From contig JAGYXB010000687.1 in NCBI GenBank assembly GCA_022495005.1, positions 1,550,001-1,614,000 on the forward strand: DNA of 64,000 bases, in the 5' to 3' direction. Below the pieces are notes generated by a model. That model was given only the letters and a program-made list of their open reading frames with translations. It had not been told where the DNA came from and did no database searches. Positions 35,037 through 47,500 of the stretch are shown here, one piece after another; the stretch's first letter is position 1; each line of letters opens with the position of its first letter. This DNA is from Rhyacophila brunnea (Eukaryota > Arthropoda > Insecta > Trichoptera > Rhyacophilidae). The position numbers and the translations under genes are program-made.

Positions 35037-36208
35037 AATTCTATGATCACTTTATCACTTTATCACTTTAGCGGTCGATAAATACAGAATAGACCCACTG
35101 GTAATAGAAAATGTATTTCTATCAATTCAATGAAAGTTGAATTTTTCATAATATAAGATAGCATAGCCAGTGTTGCCCGGTTCTTATTCTGACCAATCAC
35201 AGTATAATAAATCCTTGATTTTTTCCCGCTTTGTCAGTCCTATCCAAAGATTTGTGCATTATTTCGGAGATCTCATTACTGCCACGTTTACCATCAGTTT
35301 CACCCCATAAAAAGCAGTATCCATTATTTTTTCCACTTTCATAGATACTTTCATTATAGTATGCGTATTTTCGACTACGGAGTTTTTTGCACCTTCTCGA
35401 GGTCAAAACTTGCGCACAAAACATCATTGTGATTTTTACTTTTGGCCAGATCATTAAAGAACATCTCCTTGCATTTATCCTTTATGGTAAGGGGACATTT
35501 CTAAGTATCCATTTCAATTAGCCGAAGTCTCTTGTCACCAGACATATTTGTTATTTTCTCGCAAAAAGAACACTATTATCTTTTTTGGTAGATGAAAACC
35601 CAAGTTGAACTTACTGTCTATTAAATACGTTTCTGAAAACATTCTGAATCACGACATTAGTGGATTCATTCAAAGAATCCAAATTTTCAGTATAAATTTT
35701 ATATATATTTTCAACATTTCAAAAATCTACAGGAAGATACTATTATTCGTAGATTATTCCGACAGTAGTGAGATGAAACGGCGGGTAATTATTGTTTCAT
35801 AAACTCTATTACCAGGTTTATTTTATCTCAGCCAGTTTTACTGGACGGCGCGAACTTTGCTCCCAAATCGGTTTTCGCACAACTCACTACCAGACGGACC
35901 ACCGAATAAACCGTACCTTAGCTTACACTATCAAATAACGTCGGTTACGTCGTTTTGCTCTACTTTATAATGCGGTACAAGTTAAAACGCTAAAAGGCAC
36001 AGACCCTAAAAAAATGTCATGCGAATGAGATCGGGCTCTAATATTTTTGTCACTTACGCGCTAGGTGATATTGAACGGTTCTCAGTTTAAAACGCAATTT
36101 ACCAAAAAGTGTCGCTTACGTTGTTCTGCCGATTAAAGGTCGATATTATTAGCAAACTGGTGTTGGGTGGGACTATGTGGTAAAAGAATCAAGGCCTACT
36201 ATAGTCAT

Positions 36209-37087
36209 CAGTGGCGAAGACTCCATACTAGGTGATTATATAAAGCCTACCTTCTTAAGAAAAATAATTTTTATTTTCATGTTGACGTATTTATATAATC
36301 ACAAATAATAATATATTCAATATGCCCAAAGACATCTGTCGTATAATAATTGTCATAATTTTACGATCTTTTCCCATATTTCAATAAGCACCATCTATGG
36401 TATCTATCGAAAGTTAAAAAAAATAGAACATATTGTATAGGATTATTTTCGCGTGAATCGACGGGTTTTTCAATATGAAGTTTTTTTCTCATTATTTCAA
36501 AATGTCTGGCGTCCCGCATACAAATGTACAAGCTGTTTTGTTAGCGCTTACGTCGCGAGAGCACATTTATTCAAAATAATCAAAAAGAAGATAATTTAAA
36601 AAATAATTTCTGTGGGATTCTATCACATAAATATGTATTGATTGTTGTTAAAAATATAAAATAATTTATCTCGTGATTTTCTCTCACTCATTAGACAATT
36701 TAGATATCTGATATTGTACCTACCTAAGTCTGTGTTTTAAATATAGAAGTATTTTAAAATGTCTATTTTTACGGGTTAAATTATAAATTGTTATGGAACA
36801 TAATATATATACAACAACGGATATTTTCATAGATGATAGGTAATATATTTTGAGCGTATGTTACGTTTATAAATGTTTAGGAAAATACATAAGTAATTCA
36901 AACTAATTGCAATTGCTTATTTTTATGAACCAATAATAAACCAATTAAGCTTTTGAAATTTCTTCGTTTTAGCGTACCTATTCATCAGTAGTAATATTGG
37001 GTTATCTTCATATTTCCCGCAAATATACCTGACAAGCATGGTTACTCCTACAGCCTACCTCTTTCAAAAAGTCACCCTTCGCCACTG
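36209..37087. mobile_element. hAT MITE, CAGTGGCGAAGACTCC subfamily (879 bp)
   Basis: The left end CAGTGGCGAAGACTCCATAC and right end AAAAGTCACCCTTCGCCACTG are flanked by ATAGTCAT (36201-36208) and ATAGTTAT (37088-37095), 7 of 8 identical. The subterminal GACATCTGTCGTATA and the right-hand ACAGCCTACCTCTTTC also occur in the nrv2 intron copy at 49073. No coding sequence. Confidence 0.85.
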
Positions 37088-37676
37088 ATAGTTATGCCGT
37101 GACACGAAACTGTATGTTTCGATCGTAGTGTTACGTATTGCCCACATTTCGTATGCAATATGGTTACTATGTATCTATCTACATATTATTATGTTTGTCA
37201 CCATTCAATTTCACATTGAAACCACACCGGGAATTTACAATATGTATTAATAATCGTTATCGCATGACAACCTGAAAAGTGTAATTAAACCACTACATAC
37301 CTGTGGGGTTTGTTTATTTTTTTATTGTTTCCAATGTATACTGAAACACATCATGTTATGCCTACGGGTTACTAGTAGAAACTGGTAGTTATAACAATAA
37401 TATCTTTTCTTATTTCGATGGCTTTCGTGACTTCACTTTTCACTGTCGCAAAGGCCAAGGTTGAGTAAAATTTTCATTGCCGCGTCAAGGCTTTGTAGTT
37501 TTTACGTTACTTAGCAAATACTTGGCGAATATACCCGAGTAAGTAATATGATAATTAATTTAGTTTGCGATTACTTTTGATTTCTTAATAACATTTATTA
37601 CATTTTACACAAAGCTCGTATGTATTATTTACTTTGTAGAAAATACATTATTGGCATTACAACCCAGTGGGTCTTA
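37088..37676. other. No recognised gene
   Basis: AT-rich sequence between two transposons with no exon or repeat recognised. Confidence 0.35.
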
Positions 37677-37993
37677 GGCCCGTTTCAGACGGGACACCGG
37701 TGTCGCGCTCGTATATAATAAGGAGGTCTTTGTATTAGAATAAAAGGGCCTTTGTATTATGTTTATGAAGGCCCCGAGCTAATGAGTCAAAGCGTGCCCG
37801 GTACACTTTTCCGTCGGCCGCTACATTCTCAAGCCGCTGATACACATGTTTTTATGACCGCAGCCAGTTTTATGTTCTAATTTATATCGCGAAATTATGC
37901 GTTGACTCATTAGCTCTGGGCGTTCATAAACATAATACAAAGGCCTCCTTATTATATACGAGCGCGACACCGGTGTCCCGTCTGAAACGGGGG
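37677..37993. mobile_element. Harbinger-like MITE with long inverted arms (317 bp)
   Basis: Each end carries about 110 bases of inverted repeat: CCCGTTTCAGACGGGACACC, GGTGTCGCGCTCGTATATAA, TAAGGAGG and on to AGCTAATGAGTCAA. A TTA trinucleotide flanks both sides (37674-37676, 37994-37996), as for PIF/Harbinger elements. The terminal CCGTTTCAGACGG is itself palindromic. The flanking 38000-38170 sequence is GC-raised and may be an older, unrecognised retroelement piece. Confidence 0.65.
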
Positions 37994-38187
37994 TTAGTCT
38001 CATCCCTATCCGATGCAAGCTCCCTCTACTGCCTTTACCTTGGGAATGTGCCTCGTTATACAGTCTACCTACACAGTCCAACCACCTCTACCAAATTCCC
38101 CGACCCTCTTTTCGCCTTCCGGTCCGTTGAAGAGGAACTTCTTGGATGTCTGGGTATGACCCAACCATGATACATGGATATAATATA

Positions 38188-38242
38188 TAAATGTGAAAGT
38201 CAGTCGCCATGGATCAAGGCTTTGAAGTCAAATTCGACTTAT
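38188..38242 (+). repeat. Short dispersed repeat shared with 19616
   Basis: AAATGTGAAAGTCAGTCGCC and the adjoining 35 bases match 19616-19672 in the same orientation. The boundaries are approximate and the class is unknown. Confidence 0.5.
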
Positions 38243-38668
38243 AATAATAAATATAAGAATAAAAAGGATTTCAAGTTATACACATTTATATTTTTATAAA
38301 AATCGATGTTTTTTAAAATAAATGTAAAATATATTAAAACGTTGAACGACGAATCTAAACGACAAAAAATTGAGAACTTAATAAACTAAATTTTGATAAT
38401 AAATATGACCATAAAATATAATGTAATAATAAGATGTGATCCTGCAACGAATTTACATGTTATTAAATTTTTTTACAATTGTAAGTTTATCTTTGAATTA
38501 AAAAAAAAATCTTTTGTTTTCAGATACATATTTATTAATTTAATACAGTTGAAATTGTAAATTATCAAAAAATAATCTCAAATTGCAAGCTTCGTATTTT
38601 TCCGCTAGGTTCTCTGTTGGCATGCCTCTCCCCCTTAAAGTTGTATAAAAAAGTGTATAGAAATAAAC

Positions 38669-38870
38669 CAGCGGCGCTCCAATACCCGGCCCCTTTTCTG
38701 AGTGTGTAATTTAACAAGGTAATTAAAATAGTAATAGTAAATAATATTATTAAATACGGAATGAAGCAACAAGATAATTTTAAATCAGCGGCACTCCAAT
38801 AAGTGGCCCGTTTTCTCGAGTGTTTAATTTAACAAGATAATTAAAACCTTAATAATAAATGAATTCATAT
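38669..38870 (+). repeat. Tandem duplication, period about 117 bp
   Basis: CAGCGGCGCTCCAATACCCG (38669) and CAGCGGCACTCCAATAAGTG (38786) each start a block ending in GTGT..AATTTAACAAG(G/A)TAATTAAAA. The two blocks are about 80-85% alike by eye. The second unit is cut short at about 38870. Confidence 0.6.
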
Positions 38871-38899
38871 TTACGCGCCGATTTTTTATCCATGTAACG

Positions 38900-39040
38900 G
38901 TGGCCTGTTACAAATTTTCCGTGTGGGCACCGCAATTTCAGTCTTCCAATACTCCTCCAACCAGACGGTTTCGCATTAAAAACTTTCCCGCCTGATCGAT
39001 ACGAGTCCATTCGTCGGATGGTCACGTCCATCCTAAACGG
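38900..39040 (-). pseudogene. Possible retrotransposon tail remnant
   Basis: Minus-strand translation contains MDVTIRRMDSYRSGGKVFNA followed by KPSGWRSIGRLKLRC. The RRMD....K.F.AKP.GRRSIGRPKLRW pattern is common in the C-terminal tails of insect non-LTR retrotransposons. The similarity ends abruptly on both sides, so this is a tentative call. Confidence 0.4.
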
Positions 39041-41694
39041 ACAATGTGAATTATGTGATATTTCCCATAGACTTCGTATTTGTGACGTATGCGCCGTCAT
39101 ACAGTTATGTAATCAAATTCTAGTTTGGCTCGTTTTTGTGCGTATTGCATCGCAGTGAAATTTCTAATAAAACCAGTATTGCATTTTAACACAGCAGTCT
39201 TTGCATAAACAAAAAAAATATTTGGTGGAATTCGGTGCCAGCATGTGACGTTTTATTGCTTGTTTGAATGTGCTGCCAAAATTACATCGTCGTGCATTTT
39301 TATTCGCTATAGTAGACGTAATACATAGACAAGCAGACATTCGCTTCACGTAAAATTGTATTTCAGCATTGCGTTAAGTCTTTATGTCGTAACTCCACAT
39401 AGCAACGTCCATTATAGAACAGCTGAAACAGGAAGAACGTCTTTCTGGAATCTAAAACAATTGAATGTGTAAAATATACTCAATTTGCTTTCTGTTTTTT
39501 TTTTTGCAAAGAACAAACCAGAAATTTTATTTTATAATCACTGTTTTATAAAGTAAGTATAACTTCAACCTTTTGAAGTTATACTTCATTTGGCGCGTTT
39601 GGGAAAACAGATCAGAGTGCATATTTAGCGTGTGACGAAGTTGCGCGCGCCGATGTAACACATAATTTTTATGATCATATTCACTTCGGTCTCAAGGGTA
39701 CATGCGCATGCTCATAGTGACTTTTAGTTAGTCGTTCAATACAACCAAGTAAAGAGCACATGTTGTAAACATAACCAATATTGTGTCATAATAAATATAT
39801 GTTTATAAACAAATTTCTAACATTCTACACTGTTAATTTTAATTCATGAAACTTTATTTATATTGGAGTGTATATTTATTTTTCATTGTAAAGATTGTGT
39901 CAAGATTTGAGGCTATATTTATATAAGTATTATTTATGAGTAAACTTATATATCAATAAATAAATAAATTTAGTGAATGTTGAGTTGGTAAATAATTTTA
40001 ATTCATCATGGACACTTCTGAATCGATTATAACCGTTGTATGGCAAAGACGAGTTTTGGTCCAATACAATAATTAAATTGCAATTATCATGTGCTATATG
40101 AGACACAGATGAATCGCGTACGTTTTCATCAACCTAATCCACTGTAAAATTAATAGACTCAGGTAACGGCTTATTTTGTTTTGTTACGCCGAAGAAGTAT
40201 AACTTCTAACGCGCGTACATAAGTACACACACCGATTTTTTTTTTATAAATAAATCGATATCTAAATAATAAATGTCTGTATGGATTGTGCACAATTCCA
40301 AAAACTGGCATTTTAATTTACAAATGCGGACATTTGTGTTTAGTCAACTTACGTAACGAACAAAAACTCTTCAATACGTTTATGTCTAGTCACTAGTGGT
40401 ACTATATTATTTAATTGCATTATAATTATTGTGGTTTTTGATAATTTTTTAAAATTGTAATTACCAATTACTATGCCAAATGCATAATATTTATGTGTGT
40501 TTATTTAGATCTAAGTATCTGTTATTTATAAAAATGGATTTGGTTTTTATTGAATACGAAATAATGGAATATAAGATTGTCATTGGCAAATAAGGATCCA
40601 AAAAAATGAGTTAGATACTCAATTGGAAAGTTTTACCGAATATGTTTTACTATATTATAATTTCAAGTAAGTGCAGTTGACAGTGTCCCATTGAAGCGGA
40701 TGAAACCGGTCCTGATGATTATTAAACTATAAATAACTAACTACGAATAAGTACCACATGCTGTGTTTATTTTAATTAATACAATTTTTTTCTACCAATA
40801 GTTAAAAGTTGACACCATTAAAGTTGTTAGAATTCAGTCTTTCGCAAAGTTGGCGATAACGCCCCCTTGTGGGCGCTGGAGGCTTTCAGGGGGGGCAGTA
40901 GAAGAAGATTCAAAGAAAATTAGGGGGCAATAAGGAAATATAGAGGGGCGACGGTAGACAAATTAGATCTATAAAAATCCGACGGAATCTAGACACGATA
41001 ACACTTGAGATGCGATTTACTACTCGAATACTTGGAGTCCTATATAGACGGTCAAATTAGAGTCGCTTACGCATGTAATAATGTGGACGTACCTTTATAA
41101 TATGATAAGATTGATAAGTATGGATTTTATTTCCTCTCATTGAAACATTCTTTGATCTCAGAAATAGGATCTGGGTCACACCCTATCTATCCTATCTATA
41201 TAATAATGCATGTTTAAAAATTATATTTGCAATAACTGTTTTTAAAATAGGCAACAGATGGTAATGTAAAAAAGTAAGTTAAAAAATATGGGGCACTAGA
41301 TTTTTTTAAAATAAGTTTGAGAACCTGTGCGTTAGATAAACAATAAAATAAATGTATACAAATGAGTTTACAAAATAAATAATAATATGACAAAATCCTA
41401 TGACCACGGATATTAATTTATGAAAATAAATACGGTTTTATTCTCAATTTTATAACGACTACTTTTAATGTAATATTCTTTTATACTTCTGCGCAAGACT
41501 AAACCTATCCTAGCTAGCTCACAAGCAAAGTGACGGGTGCGAGCAGGATGCAAGTGACGCAAGAAATGCACTTGCTTGTGAGCGAGCGAGAAGGGGATAT
41601 CTTAACCCTACGGCCAGCGCGACGTTTTAAAAAAAACGATATTTTTTGAAATGTGCGAAATAGCGAATTGTGCGAAAGTTGAACGTTCGTAAGT
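39041..41694. other. No recognised gene; one hairpin
   Basis: A hairpin sits at 39555-39586 (AAGTATAACTTCAA, CCTT, TTGAAGTTATACTT). A related GAAGTATAACTTC word recurs at about 40193 beside ACGCGCG, so the two may mark the ends of a degraded element of about 0.65 kb. A GC-raised stretch near 40850-40915 (GGCGATAACGCCCCCTTGTG) looks like a hAT end without a partner. Confidence 0.4.
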
Positions 41695-41803
41695 CGAGGT
41701 CCGCCTGTAGTATGTTTTGTGTTCCCTGGTATTGGCTCGAAAGCATCCAGTCTCCCGATGATTCGTTTCTTCAACGTCCAGGCTTTGACTCCGTATGTCG
41801 TAT
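41695..41803 (-). pseudogene. RTE-like retrotransposon fragment
   Basis: The minus strand reads TTYGVKAWTLKKRIIGRLDA followed by FEPIPG. This corresponds to the YGVExWTLKK...LDAFE segment of RTE-type proteins, also seen at 13 kb and 60 kb. Only about 30 residues are recognisable. Confidence 0.55.
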
Positions 41804-44308
41804 TACCTATATATTAATTAATTTATTATCTCTGGTAGGTACCTACCTTACATTATACGGTGAAATAACTTTTCAACCTTTAAATAGATCAGGAAATATT
41901 GCAAGAGTAATTTGAAGAACTAACAATGTAGATATCTTTTATTTATCTGCGAATTGTATTGCTAAAACATTGAACTAATTCATCTGTGACCCAATTATTT
42001 AGCTCTGATAAAAGCTCGTGATTGAAATGCATACCTCGGCTAAAAGTTAATCTCTTTTAAGCCTCGACTAAGCTGCTTTGAATAACCGTTGATGATAAGA
42101 ATAATATTATTATTATCAATATTATCATACCCATTCCAAACACCTGTTCCACATATCGCAGGGTGAGGAAATTCTGGATTTTTTCACATTTTGTCGGTTA
42201 TCAAAAATATGTTTTTTGCTGTTGGGTGGACTGTGTTTGTGCCGTGATTGTTAGTTTATTACCGTGTGCTCTTCCTACTTTTTCCTCGACGTTTCCAGTT
42301 AGTTGCAGAGGTCATTCTCAAGAAACAATATGTACCTATATTGAAATGTACTATTAGGTGACTGACAAAAAATATTCCCTATTCTGGTCCGATATCTTAA
42401 TAACGTCAAATTTGTGACATGTGTCCATCGAGCGTTCGGTAATCTTTGTTATCCTGGCTATGGTATCGCAGTATTTTGAATGTATCGAAGATTATATTAT
42501 ATTAGGATTATCCTAAAATATTATGTAGATGTATATACATAGGTGGTTGCGCTTTTTGCAGTGCACTGTAATTTGAAGATGGTTGTGGATTACGGATCTA
42601 GGGGGGGAGGAGTTTAAATAGGATGCCGGGCACTGACCTTTGATGTTGTGAGGGGTGGCGCGCTGGAGCTGGTTCGGAATGTCACTGTCTCGGTTGCATT
42701 TGTGTTTTGGGATAAATGATGATGATAAGTTCAGGATGGATGATAGACGCGACGTTCGCTCAACAGGGATGTTTGGTAGGTATGAAAAAAGGAATGAGGG
42801 CCATTATAATTGACCCAACCGATAGGTACTTGGCCAGTTTTGACAATAAATGACTTGTGTAAAGATCTCGAACAAACCCTTATTCTGTGGTGTATGTGGA
42901 GCTTGAACATATAAAAGTGAAGCAGACATCTAATGGGTTAGCTGCATATCAGATACTTCGCATTATGTTCATTTGAAGAGAATTTCGCACTTCTACTATG
43001 GTATTTTTTTGCAGGACGTGTGAAAGACAATCCGATGAATAGACTAAGCAGCCAATAATATTACATTTTTATTAAATAAAAAAAACCCTGTAACATCGTC
43101 GATATAAACAGTATATTTTGGCACACGGTGCATTTCATAAAGTGGCAACCATAATCAAATCGGAAATGCCAACTTAGCGAGGATTAACCCTAGCGAGGTT
43201 AATATATTCTGTGCACTATGCTTCTTTCTTTCGGTTAATGCGTTCAAATTTCATCATATAAAACAGATATCAGACTCCTTCTATATAGTCCAAAGTATTT
43301 GCTTTTATTACATTTTTAAATATAACATAGCTCCTACAGTGTAAGCATCTATCGTTGGAATTGGAATTTAAACTTATATGCTGACTTTTATAGTCACAGT
43401 GGCGGAAAACCGTATAGATAGATAAATTCATTTTAATAATCATGCCTTTACATTAATTTAATGAACAATGGCATATATATATATACATACAGTGTATCAG
43501 AGAAGATTAATATTGCTGTATTTTATATTGACACACAACAATAGGTTATTTCAGAAGAATATACATAAACTGAAAGTTAATCCCGAACTCCTGGGTTTCG
43601 GAATTGTAGAATTAATTGCAAACCCTGTATACAAATGTCAACAATTTATTGACACATCGATTTTCTGACAATACGTAGCTGATACTGAACTATTTATTTC
43701 ATGGCTTTGTTTTTTTTTACTATGATTAATAAAATTGTTGGTTATGTTATGAATTATGACAAATTGTAGAGATAAGACAATACCACGATCACAACAACAT
43801 TGTCAACGGCCATCAAATTAAATTTCATCCTACCAGAAAATAAATTTATACCATGACTATAGGTATTATGCCAATTTGATGATTTTGTATTCAAATTCTT
43901 GTTGACGATATTCTTGTGTATGAAAAAATATAGCCTTTTATATATATTTATGTTGTTATTGAAATCTACTATATTATTGATAAACAGCTACAATAAAACT
44001 GCTTAATTTACGTGCTTATTTTCCTTATATTGAAATGTCTTCTGGGAAAAATGTTAACGTATTGTATAGTTCCACCAGGCACTACTTTCGCTAACGAGTT
44101 AGCGCGTATCGATTGACGTAGGTCGTAGATGAACTTTTTTTGCATAAATTATTTGAATAATTTCTCTATGGAAACAAATTTGCATAAGCAACAGTAAACG
44201 GTAAATTTATATAATATTATTGTAATAATGATTTAAAAAAATGTTGATGATCAGTCACGTACGTCACTGCACACTGTTGCATTTTTTTTTGCATAAAGTA
44301 GGTATACA
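41804..44308. other. No recognised gene
   Basis: AT-rich sequence. A GC-raised patch at about 42590-42710 shows no motif. CAGTGGCGGAAAACCG at about 43398 could be a hAT end but has no partner. Confidence 0.35.
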
Positions 44309-44556
44309 TCACAGAACAGAATTCCGATAGGCTATATCCCAATACACTTTGATGCAGGGTTTTGAATGCTTGAGTGTCCTACGAAAATGAACCACGCATT
44401 ATAGACGTGCAATAATGTGTGTTGTAACCTTTTAATACACCAATATTGAATGAGCGTCATTGCATAAAGCGAGAGGAGTTGTCAGAACGAAATACAAGCG
44501 TATTATTGACACGTGTTAAGTTTATCCCATATTCTTCCACACTCAAAATCGGTAGC
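44309..44556 (-). repeat. Dispersed repeat, copy 2
   Basis: This is the inverted partner of 13241-13467 and carries the same ordered landmarks on its minus strand. It contains an extra segment around 44400-44455 that is absent or diverged in the 13 kb copy. Class unknown. Confidence 0.6.
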
Positions 44557-47500
44557 CTGTTTCTTCACACCAGTTAGGTATTTCAGTTCCCTGCTATACA
44601 TGACAGTCCAAGCCAGTGAGGGTTTGAGCTTGAAGCACGTTGTCGGAAAACGCGACGAAAAATAGGCAACTGTTTACAAATTCAATCATTTTCATGTCGC
44701 AACGGCAAAACTGATTAGGTCAGAAAATTTATAGGGGGCCTCCAAACCAGTCATAGAGTTAATAAAATTACTTATACCAAAATCTAAAAAATATGTGTTA
44801 GTCCTCAGAAATGTATGTTCGATAAATCGATTTAGATTTCACAGAACAAACAATATTAAAATTAGTGACGTCCCGCGTTATGCGTTGCTAAGATACTCGT
44901 ACATCAAAATAAGGCGGAAAATGCAAATATTACATGCGTACATCTTTGATAGTATATTCCGTGGACCTGATTTTTTTTTATAGAAGAGAAAGAAGTCTGA
45001 TTTCACAAATAAAGTTAATTAAATGCGACTAAATCATGTTTGTATAAATTATACAAAATTCAAATAATAAATCGTTTAAACACAATATGGAGTTATTAAT
45101 TGGAAAATTGAAAATCGATTGTTATTTTTTATCGTGGGGAGGGGGGTCTTAAAATCAATCAGTACGTCAAGCATCGACGTTACTTATCGCGCCACTGCGT
45201 ACATGCACTTGTTGATAATTTACAAGTTTTAAGAATGTTCATTCTTCATTGAAAGATTCTGAACGGCTGTGAGTAATCAATCTGCCGTAATTTCCAGAAG
45301 ATCTGGCTGTATTTAAAACATATAATATATCCCACCTGCTTGCTTCAAGTGTAATTTTCTTGAGCAGTTTCTTCCAATCACAGCTTTACAAAATACGTAA
45401 AAATCTGCGCAATGAATTAAATGATTTATTCTGTAAATCATTCATCACTTCGATGGTGGATAGATCGAAACCTCAGTGACAATGTAGGTATATATTATTT
45501 ATTATTAAAAAAAATCAGTAGTTTAAAGAATGTTAAATAAACCCTTTTCGCTAAAGCAAGTCCAGTTCCTAGCGAACTGCTCCTCTATCTCACGGTTTAT
45601 TTGAAAATTAGTAGATTAGGAATACATCTGGCAGAATAAAGGGTTTCTTCAACGTTTTTGGTATTAAGCGTATTAAAAATAATACCTGCAAGTATTTGCA
45701 ATATGCCATGTAAACTTAAACAGTGTGCAAAAGAAATCACTCTCTCACTACCAATGTACAATGGCAAAAATATTAAATCTCCAATGTCGCATAAATACTG
45801 CCGCCACAAGTAAAAAGGCAGCTATTTGCCAGTAACATTTTGAGATAATGAGACATAACGTTTTTTTAACTTTTCTTAATATTTTTTTTAAATAATGTGG
45901 ATGAATCATTTGATATTATATGGTATAAGCAAAAACCAGTATATTTTCAATCGATGCTGTGTTTTTGCTTATGAAACTCGTTATAATGTCTTTATGTTTA
46001 GAATAACTACCGTTTTTGTGAAAAAAAACGAAAAAGAATATGTCGATTATTATACTGAAAAAAAATTTATACCGCTTTTGACTTTATGTCAAATGGTTCA
46101 GAATTACACGTAGAGCATTATCTGTACACTAACTCAATTTGTGATTTTTGTCGAAAAGCTGCCTTTTTCCTTATGAGGGCAGTGTAGACCTCCAACTAAT
46201 AAAAACGTATTAATTGAACTGGAATTTACGCGGTAGACCTCCATTATAATAGTTTAAAATAAGTTTTCTTTAGTTATTCGAAATATTTACGTTTACTGGT
46301 GTTTCATGCCACTCATCGAAATTGTCTACTAATATTAGCTAATAAATACTAGACAATATTCAATATACAACCTGCGTCCACGTTTGAGCAAAAGGATGTA
46401 CCTACCTATGTGCTACTATCTGCTTTCCTCCTCGTTCACAACAGTGACGTATGTAGTTTACATATGTTTTTATTCTCTATATTTATGAATTTAAATATCA
46501 TTGAATATCAACAGTTTAAAGAGCAGTCGATTTTTTTACGATAAACTATTACTTTTTTATCATTATTAAGATGTTCGTTCTTCCCATAATTTAGTAATTT
46601 CAGGATTACGTCAGTTTCTTTACACTTTTTATTCTTGCACGTTCAACAAAACTCCACTTCTGCGCCCTTGTCAAAAAACTGCGCTCCGCACATACCCCTT
46701 GTTACGCCACTGCTCGTAAGTAGGTACTCATCGTAAATCTGTCATCATGATAGATGAGGATTGTTTATCTGTTTATTACATCGGTTTGTTGTGGTTTTAT
46801 TCAATTATTCTGACTTTATCAATGCCGATGCAGTAGAAGCCATCATATTTGGGTGGTTCACAATAATAATTATAGATCAAATCCATCAAAATGGATCCTG
46901 AGAAATTTGGACCTACAGTTAGTTCTTTTGTAAAATTCAGGAATGTTTTCACTGTATAGTTTAATAGTACATGTATCAATTTAAATAAATAGTCGAAACA
47001 TAAAGAGTATATTCAGGCTTTATTAATATTAGCAAATACCTCTTTATACTGCTGAGGGAACTGTAAAAATGGACATGATCCACATTAAATTTGATGTCTT
47101 ATCAATACTAGTATTGCCATTTATGCGAAAAAATGTAGAGCTACGACTGTATAGAAATCTGTTTTATCTAGCCACTGAACTTAGATTCACTGAAACAAAA
47201 ATATCGAATTTTATGAAAATTGGACTTGATCCATAATTATTGTGAGCCACCCATTTCTAGGTTTCGTCTCGCACGACCATTCTTCTTCTGATAATAGTAA
47301 TTACGAAATAATATTGTGTTCCGAAAAGGTATCTAACACCTGTGTTGGGTATTTGGGGCCGTGTTTATACATTGACACACATTGTCTTGACAGAGCCGAC
47401 ACTTGTAAAGATTCCATATTATTACTATTACGGCATTAGTGCGCTATGTTTACGCCGGAGGCCGTGGCAACAGGCAAACATGGCGGTCCTTGAATGCAAA

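Larger units (their letters stand above)
34811..35100. mobile_element. Nested palindromic MITE (290 bp)
   Basis: The left end CAGTGGGTCTATTCTATACT continues TTATCGACCGCTAAAGTGAT. The right end is its reverse complement with small differences, ending at 35100. It splits the transposase reading between FLLP and VDSIHA, so it inserted after the host transposon. Inside are two similar hairpins in tandem. Flanks GTACGAC and GTAATAG give no clear target duplication. Confidence 0.75.
34298..35700 (-). pseudogene. Transposase-like protein (uncharacterised aphid family)
   Basis: Minus-strand translation, read across frameshifts and stops, gives landmarks in a fixed order. They are FNLGFHLPKKDN (about 35611-35575), YNESIYESGKNNGYCFLWGE then TDGKRGSNEI (35454-35197), GQNKNRATLAML then FLLP (about 35187-35101), a nested MITE, then VDSIHARIESF..VVWALSE (about 34790-34700). 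The end is PPLLYSAKSPISEIEYNDLK and an acidic tail LPESDQEDVNEDNTAITA with stop at 34298-34300. This order is familiar from a large group of unnamed insect proteins. I think it is the group labelled DUF7869, but that label is from memory. The Asp/Glu-rich core and GQNKN motif suggest a DDE-type nuclease; catalytic residues are not proven. Confidence 0.7.
33684..36143 (-). mobile_element. 2.46 kb DNA transposon of a poorly described family
   Basis: The left end TCGACCCTTAATCGGCAGAA continues for 34 bases to 33717. The right end is its reverse complement with one mismatch, ending at 36143. TA dinucleotides flank both ends (33682-33683, 36144-36145), fitting a TA target. Variants of the terminal word TGTCGCTTACG recur inside each end (near 33922, 35945 and 36052), like subterminal transposase sites. 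The element contains a degenerate minus-strand transposase-like gene and a nested 290-bp MITE. I cannot place it in mariner, piggyBac, hAT or Harbinger. Confidence 0.8.
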
